A stretch of 64,000 nt of DNA from Inia geoffrensis (GCA_036417435.1 CM070899.1:156369494-156433493); one strand, 5' to 3'. Positions 10,066-21,779 are shown, counted from the stretch's first letter. Numbers and translations are program-made. Notes: generated by a model not told the origin, from the sequence alone.

Positions 10066-13000
10066 CATCTGAATTCCAGGTAAATGTGTGTGAATGTGCA
10101 GGAGATGGGTGGGGATAAAGAGGATAAGAGAACCCCTGGAGGTGTGTCTTGCCTGCCTGTCTCAACTTTCAGTGTCATCTGGGTTCCTTTGTCTGGCTCA
10201 GCAGGGAGGTCAGAGATGAGGTGTAGCCATCAGTTAGGATGCAGCAGAAGATGGAATTCAAGCTGTCGTAAACAACGAGGGCTATATGACTAGAAATTCA
10301 AGGGTGGGGTGATCTTGAGGTTGACTTAATCCAGTGGCACACTTTCTATTTTCCTGTAATCCTCTTGACTCTGCTTTAATCAGGCTAGCAACAGAGTTCT
10401 AGACCTCACATGTGGATGCAGGCACATCCAAAGAAAGAAATGCCCAGCAACCTTTTCTAGAGTCTCACTGGCCCCACTTAGGTCGATCGTAAGGACATAG
10501 GAAAACCTTGTGCTGATTAAAGTCCTCCAGGGGTCTTGACCCATTCATTGGTAAGAGCATGGGAATACCAGGACTGACTTAGACCAGTCAGGATGCACCC
10601 TCCAACTGCTACACATTGGGGGGTTGGATGGAATCCATTCACTGGCTCTGAGTCCTGGCTCCTCCCTCACCTCAGGACATTGAGGACATTGCTCGGGGAC
10701 CAGCAGGCAATCCAGCTTTGCTAAGGCACTGATGATGGAGCAGTTGATATCATGTGGCTCCTTCAGGTATCAGAATAGTGCATGCAGAAGAGCCTTGAGG
10801 AGATGCATAGCTTGTCCCAAGGCAGTGATTAATAGTACAACTTGGGGCACTGTGGCAGTAGGTCAGTGCCTAACAAAACTGCTCGGCAGTTAATACATGG
10901 GCTAAAGCTTAGAGGCAGGCCATTTGAGCAATCCCTCAGAAATAGGTCATGTTCTTAGAATAAAACATAGATAAATGATACTCAGATAAAGATGTCTTTT
11001 CTCTTTAAATCAAACCTTCTTTTTACTCAGGCAAAATTAAAAAAAAAAAAATCTGAGTGCAGAGGCTCTGCTTCTCCCTGCTCTGGTTCTGCACCATTGG
11101 TTCAGTCTCATTTCAGAGATGCAGGAATTTATAATTGCTTTTCCAATTGTCACCAAGTCACCTTAATGGCTTCTTACAAATTATTTGTTGTACGAACAAC
11201 ATTGTTGGAAACCAAACTAAAAAGAAAGTAAAGGTTGACCCATGCTCTGATGACTACAACAAATCAAGCTATTTATATTTATTCATGCTCTGTTTAAGCT
11301 TTTGCCCATGGCCACACAAAATTTCATCATAGGACAGTCATATTTATATTGGTATATTGTGAGCATATTCTGTGTTTATTGTGTAATTGTCATAACTATG
11401 CTTTTTGCTCTATAATGGATTTCTGGAAATGAAAATCGGTGTCTGTCTTTGACACAACCATGCCCTTGCTCTCTACTGCGTCCCACCCAGATCTTGAATT
11501 TAATTGAGGTTAATTTCCCCACCCGTTGTTTTATTTTTGTGTCAAGGGAATGTGTGCTTTCAGGGGAAGGAAGGTATGCTGTCCTAACGCGGCATGAATT
11601 GCGTGTCTCCAGAGGAACACAAACTTCTGCAGATTTTTTCCTTATAATCTTGCTATTTTAATTACACGTATATTTTTCTTGGCTCTATTATTTAGGAGTT
11701 ATACCCTGTATACTTCCCAAAGGAATTGTGTGGTTTAGAGATAGAGACAGTGTGAGGTCTAATTAGAGATTCGTCTTAAAATAAGATTGAGTCCAGACCC
11801 AGGGTAAGGAAGTGAGTGTAAGACAGTGCAGGGGGTAGCACATCCCGGGCATTTCTGCCCTTACTCTTCCTCCCCATGGAAGAAATTAGTAATCAGTTAG
11901 GATGCTCTTTCACATCCAGCTTAGGTACAATCTCAAAAATCTTTCTTAACACTCTCCTTCAGGTGCCATTACCAATCAATGATAGTTGACTTGTGACATG
12001 AAATCTATTTACTGTGTCTGGCATTGGGAAAAGTGAACAGAGATAGGAATGAAGAGCATTTTAACTTTGCCATGGATAAGCCATATACCAGAGGCATTCA
12101 AAGACTGAATTGGGAGGAGATTGGAAGGGAAGGTTTGAATTCAGGAGAAAGTTTAGGTGACTCACTTTACAGAAAATTCCAGTAACCTGGAGCAAGCAGA
12201 GTAACATTGGAAAGTTTATATGAACAAAAATGTCCCTTGAACCATTCATGGGATAAAAGGTGGACTAGACATTATGGTTGAGACTTTCAGAGGGCATCCT
12301 CCATGGACACTTTCTTATTTTCTTAATTTTACCTCCCTGGTCCTCTTTCTATTTCTCCCACAGCCCCCTTTATGAGAGCTCTGTCACCTGATGGCTGCAT
12401 CCTTCCTCAGAATACACTACTCTTGCCCTAAACTTTTACTGGCTCCGAAGCAGGGAGTGAAAAGGTCTAGTCCTGTAGGTTGGGGGTGGAGTGGGTAGTT
12501 GGCAGGGCAGGGGTATGGATATGAATGCTTTGTCTGCAGCTTCTCAGCAACTGAGAATACCCAGGCCATTCTCATTATTAGAGGGGCACTGTTTTTGTAA
12601 AAATGAAGGGAAGATGAAGTGTGGTTGCAAAAATGATCATCTTTTAAAGTTTACATTTTACAAGTGAAAACTTCTACTGCACAAATGTCCTATAGCTAAC
12701 ACTGTACAGTGGATTTGATGATGGGCTACACGTCTAACGCTCCCTGGTCAAAGCATCATCTCTCTGTCCTATCAGTGTGCTCTGTGACTCTGTCTCACCT
12801 GGAGATGACGTCAAAATATGTACCTTTGAGGCCTTTGGGAAAATATATGGCTAATCGTAGTGGTCCGTCTGACATCTCCCGTGATAGACCCTGCCTTAGA
12901 CCCACACTCTGGTCTCATTTTCTTAGTGATTATGGCATCTGATTCCTTCTTGAAATGCCCAAGATGAAATACTTTATCACATCAAGTATTAATTTTCTTC

Positions 13001-13540
13001 CAAAGGCCAGTCTAGTCTCTTGTCAGGAATTTGCCTTTCCATTTGCCCTACTTCTTGTGAAACATTAATCTTGATCTCCTTTCGGCTCTCATTCCAAGGA
13101 GCCCCCGTATTAATTGAGAAAGTCCTATCTAAACTATCTGGGATGGATCCTCAAATAGTCTCTATGTAACCAAATTTCATCCCCAAGAGCAGAGAGATGT
13201 TTCAGTGCATCTCACAGCTAGTGACCATCATGTTACTGTCTTTTCCTTTCTTTAGAGTGTATTCTGTGTTCTTCAGTCTGCTCTGAATAGTATCGTAGTG
13301 TCATACAGGAGTGGCTTGTGGCATATTCAAAATTGCCATCTGTCCCTATCATGTTCTAACTCTCCTCTAACCACCTAAGTTATGATGGATGATGGATGTC
13401 TTCCAGAATTTCTATCTTGAGCTAACCTTGATAATTACTCTGTTACCTGAATAAATAGAAGTCTGATTTATGTTTCATATATTCCTTAGGCAGATTTTAT
13501 ACACTGTAGTGTTTCATATTCTATTATGTTTTGGACTGTC
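10066..13540. other. Long unassigned stretch, no gene seen
   Basis: About 3.5 kb without a recognised repeat or gene. Open frames up to 79 codons (10084-10293, 10992-11231, 11449-11661, 12709-12942 on plus; 12061-12249 on minus) show no familiar motif or consistent splice signals. A short A-run lies at 11038-11051. It could be old decayed repeat or unique intergenic DNA. Confidence 0.4.
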
Positions 13541-13604
13541 AACTTTTTTTTTTTTTTTAATGAGACTTGGGATAATATGTTGGGTTTGGGGATTGTTGTC
13601 AGTC

Positions 13605-13834
13605 AGATGGGTTAGGGTTATGCTGTGGTAATAGATAACCCCTAAGTCTCACTTGCTTAGAAGAATCAAGGTTTATTTTTTGCTTATGCTACATGTTTGT
13701 CCCAGCTTGGCTGGCAAACCTTTTCCATGTCTCATTCAGGAATGGAGACTGAAGGAAGCTTCACTGCCATCCGTTGGTTGCTGGTCACCATGGCAGGAAG
13801 AAGAAAGAGAACATGGTGAATTGCACACTGGATT
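13605..13834 (-). mobile_element. Old interspersed repeat, unnamed
   Basis: The order GGTTAGGGTTATGCTGTGGT, GATAACCCCTAAGTCTCACT, AAGGTTTATTTTTTGCTTAT and ACCATGGCAGGAAGAAGA matches a common ancient mammalian repeat in which 'aacaaacaaccccaaatctca' leads to 'gtttatttctc' and later to a 'ggcagaggg' string. I cannot name it. It ends at a (GTTTT)n run at 13835-13860. Strand is uncertain. Confidence 0.4.
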
Positions 13835-13860
13835 TTTTGTTTGTTTTGTTTTGTTTTGCT

Positions 13861-14602
13861 TTTATTCAGTTTTGTGGGGGGAGTATAACTGAAGTGTCCT
13901 AAACTGCATACACTTAAAGTGTATAATTTCATGCATTTTGACACGTGCAAAATGGATCAAAATGGATGTATGACACCATCACTACAGTGAAGAAAGTCAA
14001 CAATTCCTTCACCCCCAAAACACTCCTCATCCTCTTTGCTATCCACACCTTCATCCACCTTCATCCTCAGGCAACAATGACCTACTTCCAGTTACTTTAG
14101 ATTGATTTGAATGTTCTAGAATTTTTTATAAATGGAATCATACAGCATGTACTCTTTTTTGACTGGCTTCCTTCATCCCAGCAAATGATTTGTAGAAATC
14201 ATCCATGCTTTGTGTGTATCAGTAGTTCATTCTGTTTCATTGCTGAGTACTAGTCCATTGTATGGATATACCATAACTTGTTTATTCATTCACCTGTTGA
14301 TGGAAATTTGTATTGTTTCTAGTTTTGGGCTATTACAAATGGTGAAAAGAACATGTGGGTCCAAATCTTTGTGTAGACATATGCTTTTATTTATCTTGGG
14401 TACATACCTGGGAGCGGTATGTACTTTCCAAGGTGGTTATACCAGTTTACATTCCTCCCGGCAGTTTATGAGAGTTCCAGTTGCTCCACATTCTCACCAA
14501 CACTTGGTATTGTCAGTTTCAAACATTTTAACCATTCCATAGGAGGATATCTCACTATAGTTTGATTTGCATTTTCCTAATGACTAATTATGCTGAACTT
14601 TT
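13861..14602 (-). mobile_element. L1 3' end remnant (L1ME-like)
   Basis: A reverse-complement old L1 3' UTR and ORF2 tail: ACTTAAAGTGTATAATTTCA, GAATCATACAGCATGTACTC, TTGTATGGATATACCATAAC, TCACCTGTTGATGGAAATTT, ATTCTCACCAACACTTGGTA. The ORF2 frame is decayed; the 110-codon frame at 14210-14542 on plus is antisense to it and not a gene. Confidence 0.85.
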
Positions 14603-16149
14603 TTTGTGTGTTGATTGGCCGTGTTGTGCAGTGTCCTATGGTGCTATGCTCCTGACTTTGGGCTGGTATGTCAGCTTGGTAGAATGGCCTGTATCCAATT
14701 TTTTTTTCCAGTGAAGCTATCAGTCCATGATCTATGTACTATAGCATCAGCTAGCATCACTTGCCCTGCTTTGTTTGGTCTGAACCAGGTTAGCCCTTTT
14801 GTTTCTCCCCCCACCTATGGCAAATTTATGGGCTCTGTATTAAAGTTGTGCTCCCACTTTCTTAGGACCTGCATCCCCAGGAATCTCTGCACATGCTTCT
14901 TCCTGTTTCTGCCCTGTCTTGCAGATTTCAATGGTAGATTCTTTACTTTAGACCTGACTTTTACTTCTTTGCCTGCCTCCCTTTTCCATTTGACATCTCT
15001 GGGCTGCAATTCCAGAGCTACCTTAATCCCAGGGCTCTTTTGGCTCAAACTTATGCCACGCCCCAGAGCTGAGGGAGAGCCCCTCCCCATTCTGGCACCA
15101 TCCAGGTCCCAGAGGTGTGATTCCTAGCCAGAACCCTGGGCAACCTACTGTTCCAGGGGCATCCAGACAGCCTTGAAAAGAAAGTGATATTAAGTAGGAC
15201 AGTTTGTATGGTATAAAGAATTCATGTGAAAACTATGGTGACATAAAATCCATTCTGTTCACCTCAAAAAACATTAGCCAGACAAGTCCTTTTGAAGTTC
15301 CTCCCATATCTCCTGCCAAGCGTGTCCTCTCTTCGAGCAGTCAGTCTGAGACTTAAATCAGTGCAGAGTTTGGAAGGTTATGGTGGATTCTGGATGATAC
15401 TGGCAAACAACTGTGGTGAGATAAATTGGTAGGTGTCCTAGCAGGAGAGCCAAGCCTGACAGCTAAGCGTCTGGCAGATTCAGCCAGAGTAACGAGAGGA
15501 GCTTATAAAGGGAAGTGTAGGGCTGCAGAAGGGGGAATGGGTATGGGCAGGTAACAAAACAGAAACTCAGGAATGAAGCCTCGACCTGGAAGTACAAGCT
15601 GAGGTAAGTTGACTGGGGCTCCAGCAGGAGCTACCTGTGAGTTCCGGCATTTTGTCCAGACCAGGTCCACAGGACAGGTGGTGACACTGCAGCCTCAAAT
15701 CCACAGTTTACACTGATCCTGTGGGTTGGGGAGGGTGGAAGTGGGGGTGTGGACTGCTCCAGCTGTGGGTGCTGATGAATGAGTGAAGGGGCCCCAGGCA
15801 GAGTGTAATGAAGGAAATCATGTGTTGGCTTATTTATAGAGGACTAAAAATGAAAATCGCTTCCAGATGCAAACACTCACACTCCTACTAAGGAAACCAA
15901 GAAAAGAAGCATACAAATGCAGCTTACAGAGACAGCGTCTTTCTAAAGGTCTTAAACTGTGTTATCACATTATGGAAGTCATGGATGAACTCATATATCC
16001 GGACTCTGCCTGGCATGGCCACCCTGCAGTGTGGACAGGGCTAATTTCAGACACTTGGACCTGGGAGGAGACCTGCCCGCATGAAGTGGGAGGGTGGAGG
16101 ACCAGCTGTAGCCGTTAAGTCAGGGAGGAAGCCCAGTTGGCAAGTAAAA
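14603..16149. other. Unassigned, contains a 170-codon open frame
   Basis: About 1.5 kb without a recognised repeat. A plus-strand frame at 14615-15127 (170 codons, beginning MAVLCSVLWCYAPDFGLVCQ) is the longest in the window outside L1. It is cysteine-, leucine- and phenylalanine-rich, as is typical of translated pyrimidine-rich DNA. I see no domain, no promoter, and no splice pattern around it. It is more likely chance than a gene. Confidence 0.35.
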
Positions 16150-16311
16150 TACAGTCGCACTTGTCAACTTCCATGTGCATATACCTGTGGATCTTGTTAA
16201 AATACAGATTCTGATTCAGTAGATCTGGGGCAGAACCCCAAATTCTGCATTTCTAACAAGCTCCAAGTGATGCCTGGTGCTGCTAGTCTGTGGTCCACAA
16301 GTCAAGTAGCA
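16150..16311 (+). mobile_element. MER5A-like hAT-Charlie element
   Basis: Plus-strand order CTTGTTAAAATACAGATTCT, GATTCAGTAGATCTGGGGCA, CATTTCTAACAAGCTCCAAG, GATGCCTGGTGCTGCTAGTC and GTGGTCCACAAGTCAAGTAG matches MER5A, a non-autonomous hAT transposon. The terminal inverted repeats are decayed. Confidence 0.85.
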
Positions 16312-17071
16312 AGAAAATATGGTATTCAGCAGGTGGCAGCAGGTATGAGACATTCAGGCAAAAAATAGTTGTCAGAGTGAAAGGATGATAGGAGCGTTTG
16401 TACAGGTGGTGAAGGATAGTAATATGGACAAAAAGCAGTTAGCATTTTGGAGAAATGCCTCTTTAGGTCTTCTGTGCATTTTTGGATTGGGTTGTTTGTT
16501 TTTTTAATATTGAGCTGCATGAGCTGTTTATATATTTTGGAGATTAATCCTTTGTCCGTTGATTTCGTTTGCAAATATTTTCTCCCATTCTGAGGGTTGT
16601 CTTTTTGTCTTGTTTATGGTTTCCTTTGCTGTGCAAAAGCTCTGAAATTTCATTAGGTCCCTTTTGTTTATTTTTGTTTTTATTTCCATTACTCTAGGAG
16701 GTGGGTCAAAAAAGATCTTGCTGTGATTTATGTCAAAGAGTGTTCTTCCCATGTTTTCCTCTAGGAGTTTTAGAGTGTCTGGTCTTACATTTAGATCTCT
16801 AATCCATTTTGAGTTTATTTTTGTGTATGGTGTTAGGGAGTGCTCTAATTTCATTCTTTTACATGCAGCTGTCCAGTTTTCCCAGCACCACTAATTGAAG
16901 AGACTGTCTTTTCTCCATTGTATGTCCTTGCCTCTTTTGTCATAGATTAGTTGGCCATAGGCATGGGGGTTTATCTCTGGGTTTTCTCTCTTGTTCCATT
17001 GATCTATATTTCTGTTTTTGTGCCAGTACTGTACTGTCTTGATTACTGTAGCTTTGTAGTATAGCCTGAAG

Positions 17072-17848
17072 TCAGGGAGTCTGATTCCTCCAGTTCCGTT
17101 TTTTTTCCCTCAAGACTGCTTTGGCGATTTGGGGTCTTTTGTGTCTCCATACAAATTTTAAGATTTTTTGCTCTAGTTCTGTAAAAAATGCCATTGGTAA
17201 TTTGATAGGGATTGCATTGAATCTGTAGATTGCTTTGGGTAGTAGAGTTATTTTCACAATATTGATTCTTCCAATCCAAGCACATGGTATATATCTCCAT
17301 CTGTTTGTATCATCTTTAATTTCTTTCAACAGTGTCTTATAGTTTTCTGCATAGAGGTCTTTTGTCTCCCTAGGTAGGTTTATTCCTAGGTATTTTATTC
17401 TTTTTGTTGCAATGGTAAATGCGAGTGTTTCCTTAATTTCTCTTTCAGATTTTTCATCATTAGTATATAGGAATGCAAGAGATTTCTGTGCATTAATTTT
17501 GTATCCTGCTACTCTACCAAATTCATTGATTAGCTCTAGTAGTTTTCTGGTAGCATCTTTAGGATACTCTATGTATAGTATCGTGTCATCTGCAAACAGT
17601 GACAGTTTTACTTCTTCTTTTCCAATTTGTATTCCTTTTATTTCTTTTTCTTCTCTGATTGCCGTGGCTAGGACTTCCAAAGCTATGTTGAATAATATTG
17701 GCAAGAGTGGACATCCTTGTCTCCTTCCTGATCTTAGAGGAAATGCTTTCAGTTTTTCACCATTGAGAATGATGTTTGCTATGGGTTTGTCGTATATGGC
17801 CTTTATTATGTTGAGGGTGTTGAATTTTGTCGAAAGCTTTTTCTGCAT
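17072..17848 (-). pseudogene. L1 ORF2 reverse transcriptase fragment
   Basis: 258 codons covering the L1 reverse transcriptase palm/fingers and part of the thumb. The catalytic motif FADD is intact in [20 protein letters not shown]. The upstream [17 protein letters not shown] and the downstream [16 protein letters not shown] and [20 protein letters not shown] are the expected L1 landmarks. It is the longest open frame in the window. It is cut off upstream by the internal deletion and downstream by a shift near 17100, where the C-terminal part continues in another frame (17043-17300, then 16528-16854). ORF2p normally reverse-transcribes L1 RNA at the nick; this copy lacks most of the endonuclease domain. 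Confidence 0.93.
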
Positions 17849-17884
17849 CTATTGAAATGATCATTTGGTTTTTCTTTTGATTTC

Positions 17885-18116
17885 CATTTGCATGGAATAT
17901 CTTTTTCTATCCCCTCACTTTCAGTCTGTATGCGTCCCTAGATCTGAAGTGGGTCTCTTGTAGACAGCATATAGATGGGCCTTGTTTTTGTATCCATTCA
18001 GCAAGCCTGTGTCTTTTGGTTGGAGCATTTAATCCGTTCACATTTAAGGTAATTATCGATATGTATGTTCCTATGACCATTTTCTTAATTGTTTTGGGTT
18101 TGCTTTTGTAGGTCAT
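17885..18116 (-). pseudogene. L1 ORF2 N-terminal (endonuclease start) fragment
   Basis: The beginning of L1 ORF2p, with the hallmark SIITLNVNGLNAPTKRHRLA and CCLQETHFRSRDAYRLKVRG of the AP-like endonuclease. The open frame ends at 17907, where a TAG replaces the tryptophan codon expected after KVRG. The L1 match continues a further 20 bases or so to the deletion junction. The catalytic core of the endonuclease lies in the missing part. Confidence 0.9.
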
Positions 18117-18148
18117 TTTCTTCTCTTGTGTTTCCCACTTAGAGAAGT

Positions 18149-18747
18149 TCCTTTAGCATTTGTTGTAGAGCTGGTTTGATAGTGCTGAATTCTCTTAGCG
18201 TTTGCTTGTCTGTAAAGCTTTTGATTTCTCTATCGAATCTGAATGAGATCCTTGCCAGTTAGAGTAATCTTGGTTGTAGGTTCTTCCCTTTCATCACTTT
18301 AAGTATATCATGCCACTCCCTTCTGACTTGTAGAGTTTCTGCTGAGAAATCAGCTGTTAACCTTATGGGAGTTCCCTTGTATGTTATTTGTCGTTTTTCC
18401 CTTGCTGCCTTCAATAATTTTTCTTTCTCTTTGATTTTTGCCAATTTGATTACTATGTGTCTCGGTGTGTTTCTCCTTGGATTTATCCTGTGTGGGACTC
18501 TCTGCGCTTCCTGGACTTGGGTGGCTATTTCCTTTCCCATGTTAGGGAGGTTTTCTACTATAATCTCTTCAAATATTTCTTCGGGTCGTTTCTGTCTCTC
18601 TTCTCCTTCTGGGACCCCTATAATGCGAATGTTGTTGCATTTAATGTTGTCCCAGAGGTCTCTTAGGCTGTCTTCATTTCTTTTCATTCTTTTTTTCTTT
18701 ATTCTGTTCCACAGCAGTGAGTTCCACCATTCTGTCTTCCAGGTCAC
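18149..18747 (-). pseudogene. L1 ORF1 C-terminal part (RRM and CTD)
   Basis: The open frame at 18259-18747 encodes the RNA-binding half of L1 ORF1p, with RIIGVPEGEE, HIVIKLAKIKEKEKLLKAAR, ITYKGTPIRLTADFSAETLQ and RREWHDILKVMKGKNLQPRL. A TAA then replaces the tyrosine codon expected after PRLL. Beyond that single stop the same frame continues as the normal ORF1 end (ARISFRFDREIKSFTDKQ and so on) to a TAA at about 18149. ORF1p normally coats L1 RNA as a trimer. The frame overlaps its N-terminal half by 74 bases, showing one frameshift. Confidence 0.93.
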
Positions 18748-19024
18748 TTATCCGTTCTTCTGCCTCAGTTTTTCTGCTATTGATTCCTTCTCGTGTAGTT
18801 TTCATTTCAGTTATTGTATTGTTCCATCTCTGTTTGTTCTTTAATTCTTCTAAGTCTTTGTTAAACATTTCTTGCATCTTTTCGATCTTTGCCTCCATTC
18901 TTTTTCCGAGGTCCTGGATCATCTTCACTATCATTATTCTGAATTCTTTTTCTGGAAGGTTGCCTATCTCCACCTCATTTAGTTGTTTTTCTGGGGTTTT
19001 ATCTTGTTCCTTCATCTGGTACAT
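18674..19024 (-). pseudogene. L1 ORF1 N-terminal part (coiled coil)
   Basis: 116 codons, beginning MYQMKEQDKTPEKQLNEVEI. It holds PEKEFRIMIVKMIQDLGKRM, then a heptad-rich coiled coil with KIEKMQEMFNKDLEELKNKQ and AEERISDLEDRMVELTA, the standard L1 ORF1p layout. It runs off into an A-rich stretch (near 18690 on plus, CTTTTTTTCTTTATTC) where the frameshift to the C-terminal half occurs. Confidence 0.93.
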
Positions 19025-19133
19025 AACCCTCTGCCTTATCTTGTCTATCTTTCTGTGAATGTGGTTTTTGTTCCACAGGCTGCAGGATTGTAGTTCTTCT
19101 TGCTTCTGCTCTGCAAAAACTTTCTAATCGTCA

Positions 19134-19376
19134 AATCCAATTGACACTTTTCAGTTTTTGCACTATTTAGCCTCTAGAAGGCCACTCAAATTTGTTGATG
19201 AATCCCCTCCATCCTGAGACTTTTCTGCTTTGGATTCCTTGCCATCATTTTCTCCTGGCTTATCACCCTCATTTCTGGGAGACTTCATCTTGTCATCTAC
19301 ACTCTTACTCTTTTTGCAGGTTGACCTTAAATGTTGGGGTTCTCCAATAGGTTCTCTTCTTTCTCTACAGCATGTT
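19134..19376 (+). mobile_element. L2 remnant (reverse transcriptase C-terminal region)
   Basis: A diverged L2 in sense orientation: CAATTGACACTTTTCAG, TCTCCTGGCTTATCACC and CTTAAATGTTGGGGTTCTCC followed by TTCTCTTCTTTCTCTACA match the L2 section that encodes the GVPQGSVLGPLLF-like motif. Confidence 0.5.
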
Positions 19377-19403
19377 TCCTCCTCCTCTTCCTCCTCCTTT
19401 TAT

Positions 19404-19590
19404 TCTTTTTTTTAAAAAATATTTATTTGGTTGTGCCAGGACTTAGTTGAGGCAGGTGAGCTACTTACCTGTGGCTCACTGGCTCCTTAGTTGTGTCATG
19501 CCAGCTCTTAGTTGCAGCATGCATGTGGGATCTAGTTCTCTGACCAGGGATTGAACCCAGGCCTCCTACATTGGGGGTTTTAAAGTCAGG
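19404..19590 (-). mobile_element. CHR SINE (CHR-1-like), head truncated
   Basis: A minus-strand SINE: TTTAAAAAATATTTATTTGG, GTTGTGCCAGGACTTAGTTG, GCAGCATGCATGTGGGATCT and ACCAGGGATTGAACCCAGGC. The head (CCAGGGAAGTCCC on plus) is missing after about 19577. Confidence 0.85.
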
Positions 19591-19629
19591 AAACTTTTAG
19601 TTGTATATGACAGAAACACCACTCAGTTC

Positions 19630-20205
19630 ATTAAAATTTTTTAAAAATTGGCAAAATGCACATAATATGAAATTTACCATCTTAACCATTTTTAAGTGTA
19701 CAGTTCAGCAATGTTAAGTACATTTGTATTGTTGTGCAACCAAACTCAAGAACTCTGCATCTTGCAAAACTGAAACTTAATACACATTAAACATCTCCTC
19801 ATTCCCTCCCCTTCCAGCCCCTGGTAACCACCCTTCTACTTTCTGTTTCTGTAATTTTTGGCTACTCTAGAGACCTCGTATCAGTGGAATCACACAGTGT
19901 TTGTCATTTTGTAACTGACTTGTTTCATTTCACACTCTCAAGGTTCATCTATGTGGTAACATGTGTGAGAATTTTCTTCCTTTTTAAAACTGAGTAATAT
20001 TCGATTGCATGTATATGCCATATTTTGTTTATCCATGAGTCCATTTATGAATACTGGGGTTGCTTCCATATATTAGCTATTGTGAATGATGCTACTGTGA
20101 ACTTGGCTGTACAACTACCTCTTCAAGACACTGCTATTAATTTGGGGGAGGTTTGTACACAGAAGTGGGACTCTGGACTACTCAATTTTTTAGTCAAAAA
20201 CTAGA
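19630..20205 (-). mobile_element. L1 3' end remnant (L1MA/L1MB-like)
   Basis: Reverse-complement L1 3' UTR and ORF2 end: GAAATTTACCATCTTAACCA, AAGTGTACAGTTCAGCAATG, CCCCTGGTAACCACCCTTCT, TCAGTGGAATCACACAGTGT and TTGTTTATCCATGAGTCCAT. It ends near 'acacagaagtgggactctgg'. Confidence 0.88.
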
Positions 20206-21550
20206 GGAAAGACTAAAAAGGAAGATGACCCATGGGCACAGAAACAGGGACACTTGGAGGTGAACTTCCAGCCAGTGGGGTTCTAGGGTGCTGTCTCTTG
20301 TTCTGAGTCTTGGCTCTTTCTTGCATATTTTCTCCTGCCAGCACTCTCTTTTCATGTGGTGGGAAATTGGCTTCCAAAGGCCTCAGATTCACATCTTCCC
20401 AGCATGGAAACACCCAGCAGAGAGAGAAAATCTCTCCTGAGACTATATCTTAGTACTATACAGCTAAGAAAAAGAAGCTAACCTACTGCAAATGGCAGAG
20501 CAGAAAGAGCTTTGTTTTTGCTGATATACTTGAAGTGCTCACCAAAACCAGAATTTACTTCCTCCAGCCATCTTGCTATGTGAGATAATTAAATGTTTTC
20601 ACTGCTTAGACCTCTGTCAGGCATTACTACTTGCAGGAAACATAATATAATTCTATAGTGGCTAACCACAACAAAACCTCATCTTAGAAAAGGAAAGAAG
20701 GAAAAACAGCATGCTGTGGTCACTGGTCATGCTTTATAGGAAAAACAACAATTCCCTTCTCTGACAGTGGAGTGAGTCATCAGTCATTGTGACTACTGTT
20801 CGTTTTGTTCTCTAAGAGCTCTCTTGTCTATTGAGGGACAGATTCAGCTGATGTGCTTTTTCTTTTTGCCTGGAATGCAGATGTGATGGCTGGAGTTGCA
20901 GCGGTTATTTTGGGTTCATGAGGGAAAGGCCAAGTAAATCTCAGAGACTTCAGCCCTACGATCTTAAAGCTACTGGATCAATGTCAGCAGCCAGCTACCT
21001 CTTGCCTTCTTGTTACATAAGAAAAGTGCTGAGTAAATGTTAAGTTCTCTTTGAATTTAACCTTCATCTTTTTGAATTCTCCATCTTAGCAATATGCCTT
21101 GATGTTTTGCTTTATAGTTTTCCTCAGATAGTGCCTGGGGAAACATGAAGCAATAGACCTTGGAGGTCAGGCCCTTACCTCAGATAGCACCATCATAGAT
21201 GTGCTCACCCACCTGTATCTGTCAACAGGAGGGGTTTGAGAGAAGCCTCATTCTCTGGCTCCGCCTAGGTCTCAGTCTTATCCTCTACATGTTTTCTCTT
21301 CACTTACATGATGTCTGTGCTACATTTATCTTGGGGTGGAGGAGCTGGCTTTGACACTTCCAAAGACAAGGGATTATCTGATGGACAGTGGTATCTCACT
21401 ACTGACCACAGGCAGAAAGGAGCTCTCCTGAAATATCCATGTGCCTGTCTCCTTCCACTTTTGGAAAAGGCAGCTGGACGTAAGGCTTGTGCTTTCCTTG
21501 AAGATCTGGAGAAGTGGTCAGCATATCACAACATTTATACCATCCTGAGG
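20206..21550. other. Unassigned sequence
   Basis: No repeat or gene is recognised. The frames at 20213-20413 (minus) and 21308-21610 (plus) lack motifs. Confidence 0.4.
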
Positions 21551-21574
21551 TGGTGTGTGTGTGTGTGTGTGTGT
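21551..21574 (+). repeat. (GT)n microsatellite
   Basis: An uninterrupted GT tract of about 11 units. Confidence 0.95.
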
Positions 21575-21587
21575 TCCATTTTGTTAA

Positions 21588-21741
21588 ATCAACTTTTTAT
21601 TTTGAAATAGTTTGAAATTGACAGGAAAGTTGCAAGAATATAATGAACACCCATACACTCATTTCACCCAGATTCCCCCATTATTAACATTTTACTGCAT
21701 ATGTGTTATCATTATTTTTCTGAATCTCTCTTTCCCATATA

Positions 21742-21779
<38 letters not shown>

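Larger units (their letters stand above)
16436..19113 (-). mobile_element. Internally deleted L1 with ORF1 and ORF2 pieces
   Basis: A fairly well preserved L1 on minus. Reading along minus from 19113: end of the 5' UTR, ORF1 (19024 down to about 18149), the inter-ORF spacer, the start of ORF2 (from about 18116), a jump near 17870-17885 from the endonuclease start straight into the reverse transcriptase core, and ORF2 down to 16436. The 3' UTR and poly-A tail are absent, so both ends are truncated. The antisense frames on plus (17412-17855, 18365-18844, 18717-19058) are shadows. Confidence 0.95.

Noticed and set aside
13544..13558. Poly-T run as a retroposon tail
   Set aside because: No flanking target duplication or adjoining SINE/L1 3' end could be found.
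17412..17855. 147-codon plus-strand frame rich in serine and leucine
   Set aside because: It is antisense to the L1 reverse transcriptase on minus; the plus frames at 18365-18844 and 18717-19058 are likewise antisense to ORF1.
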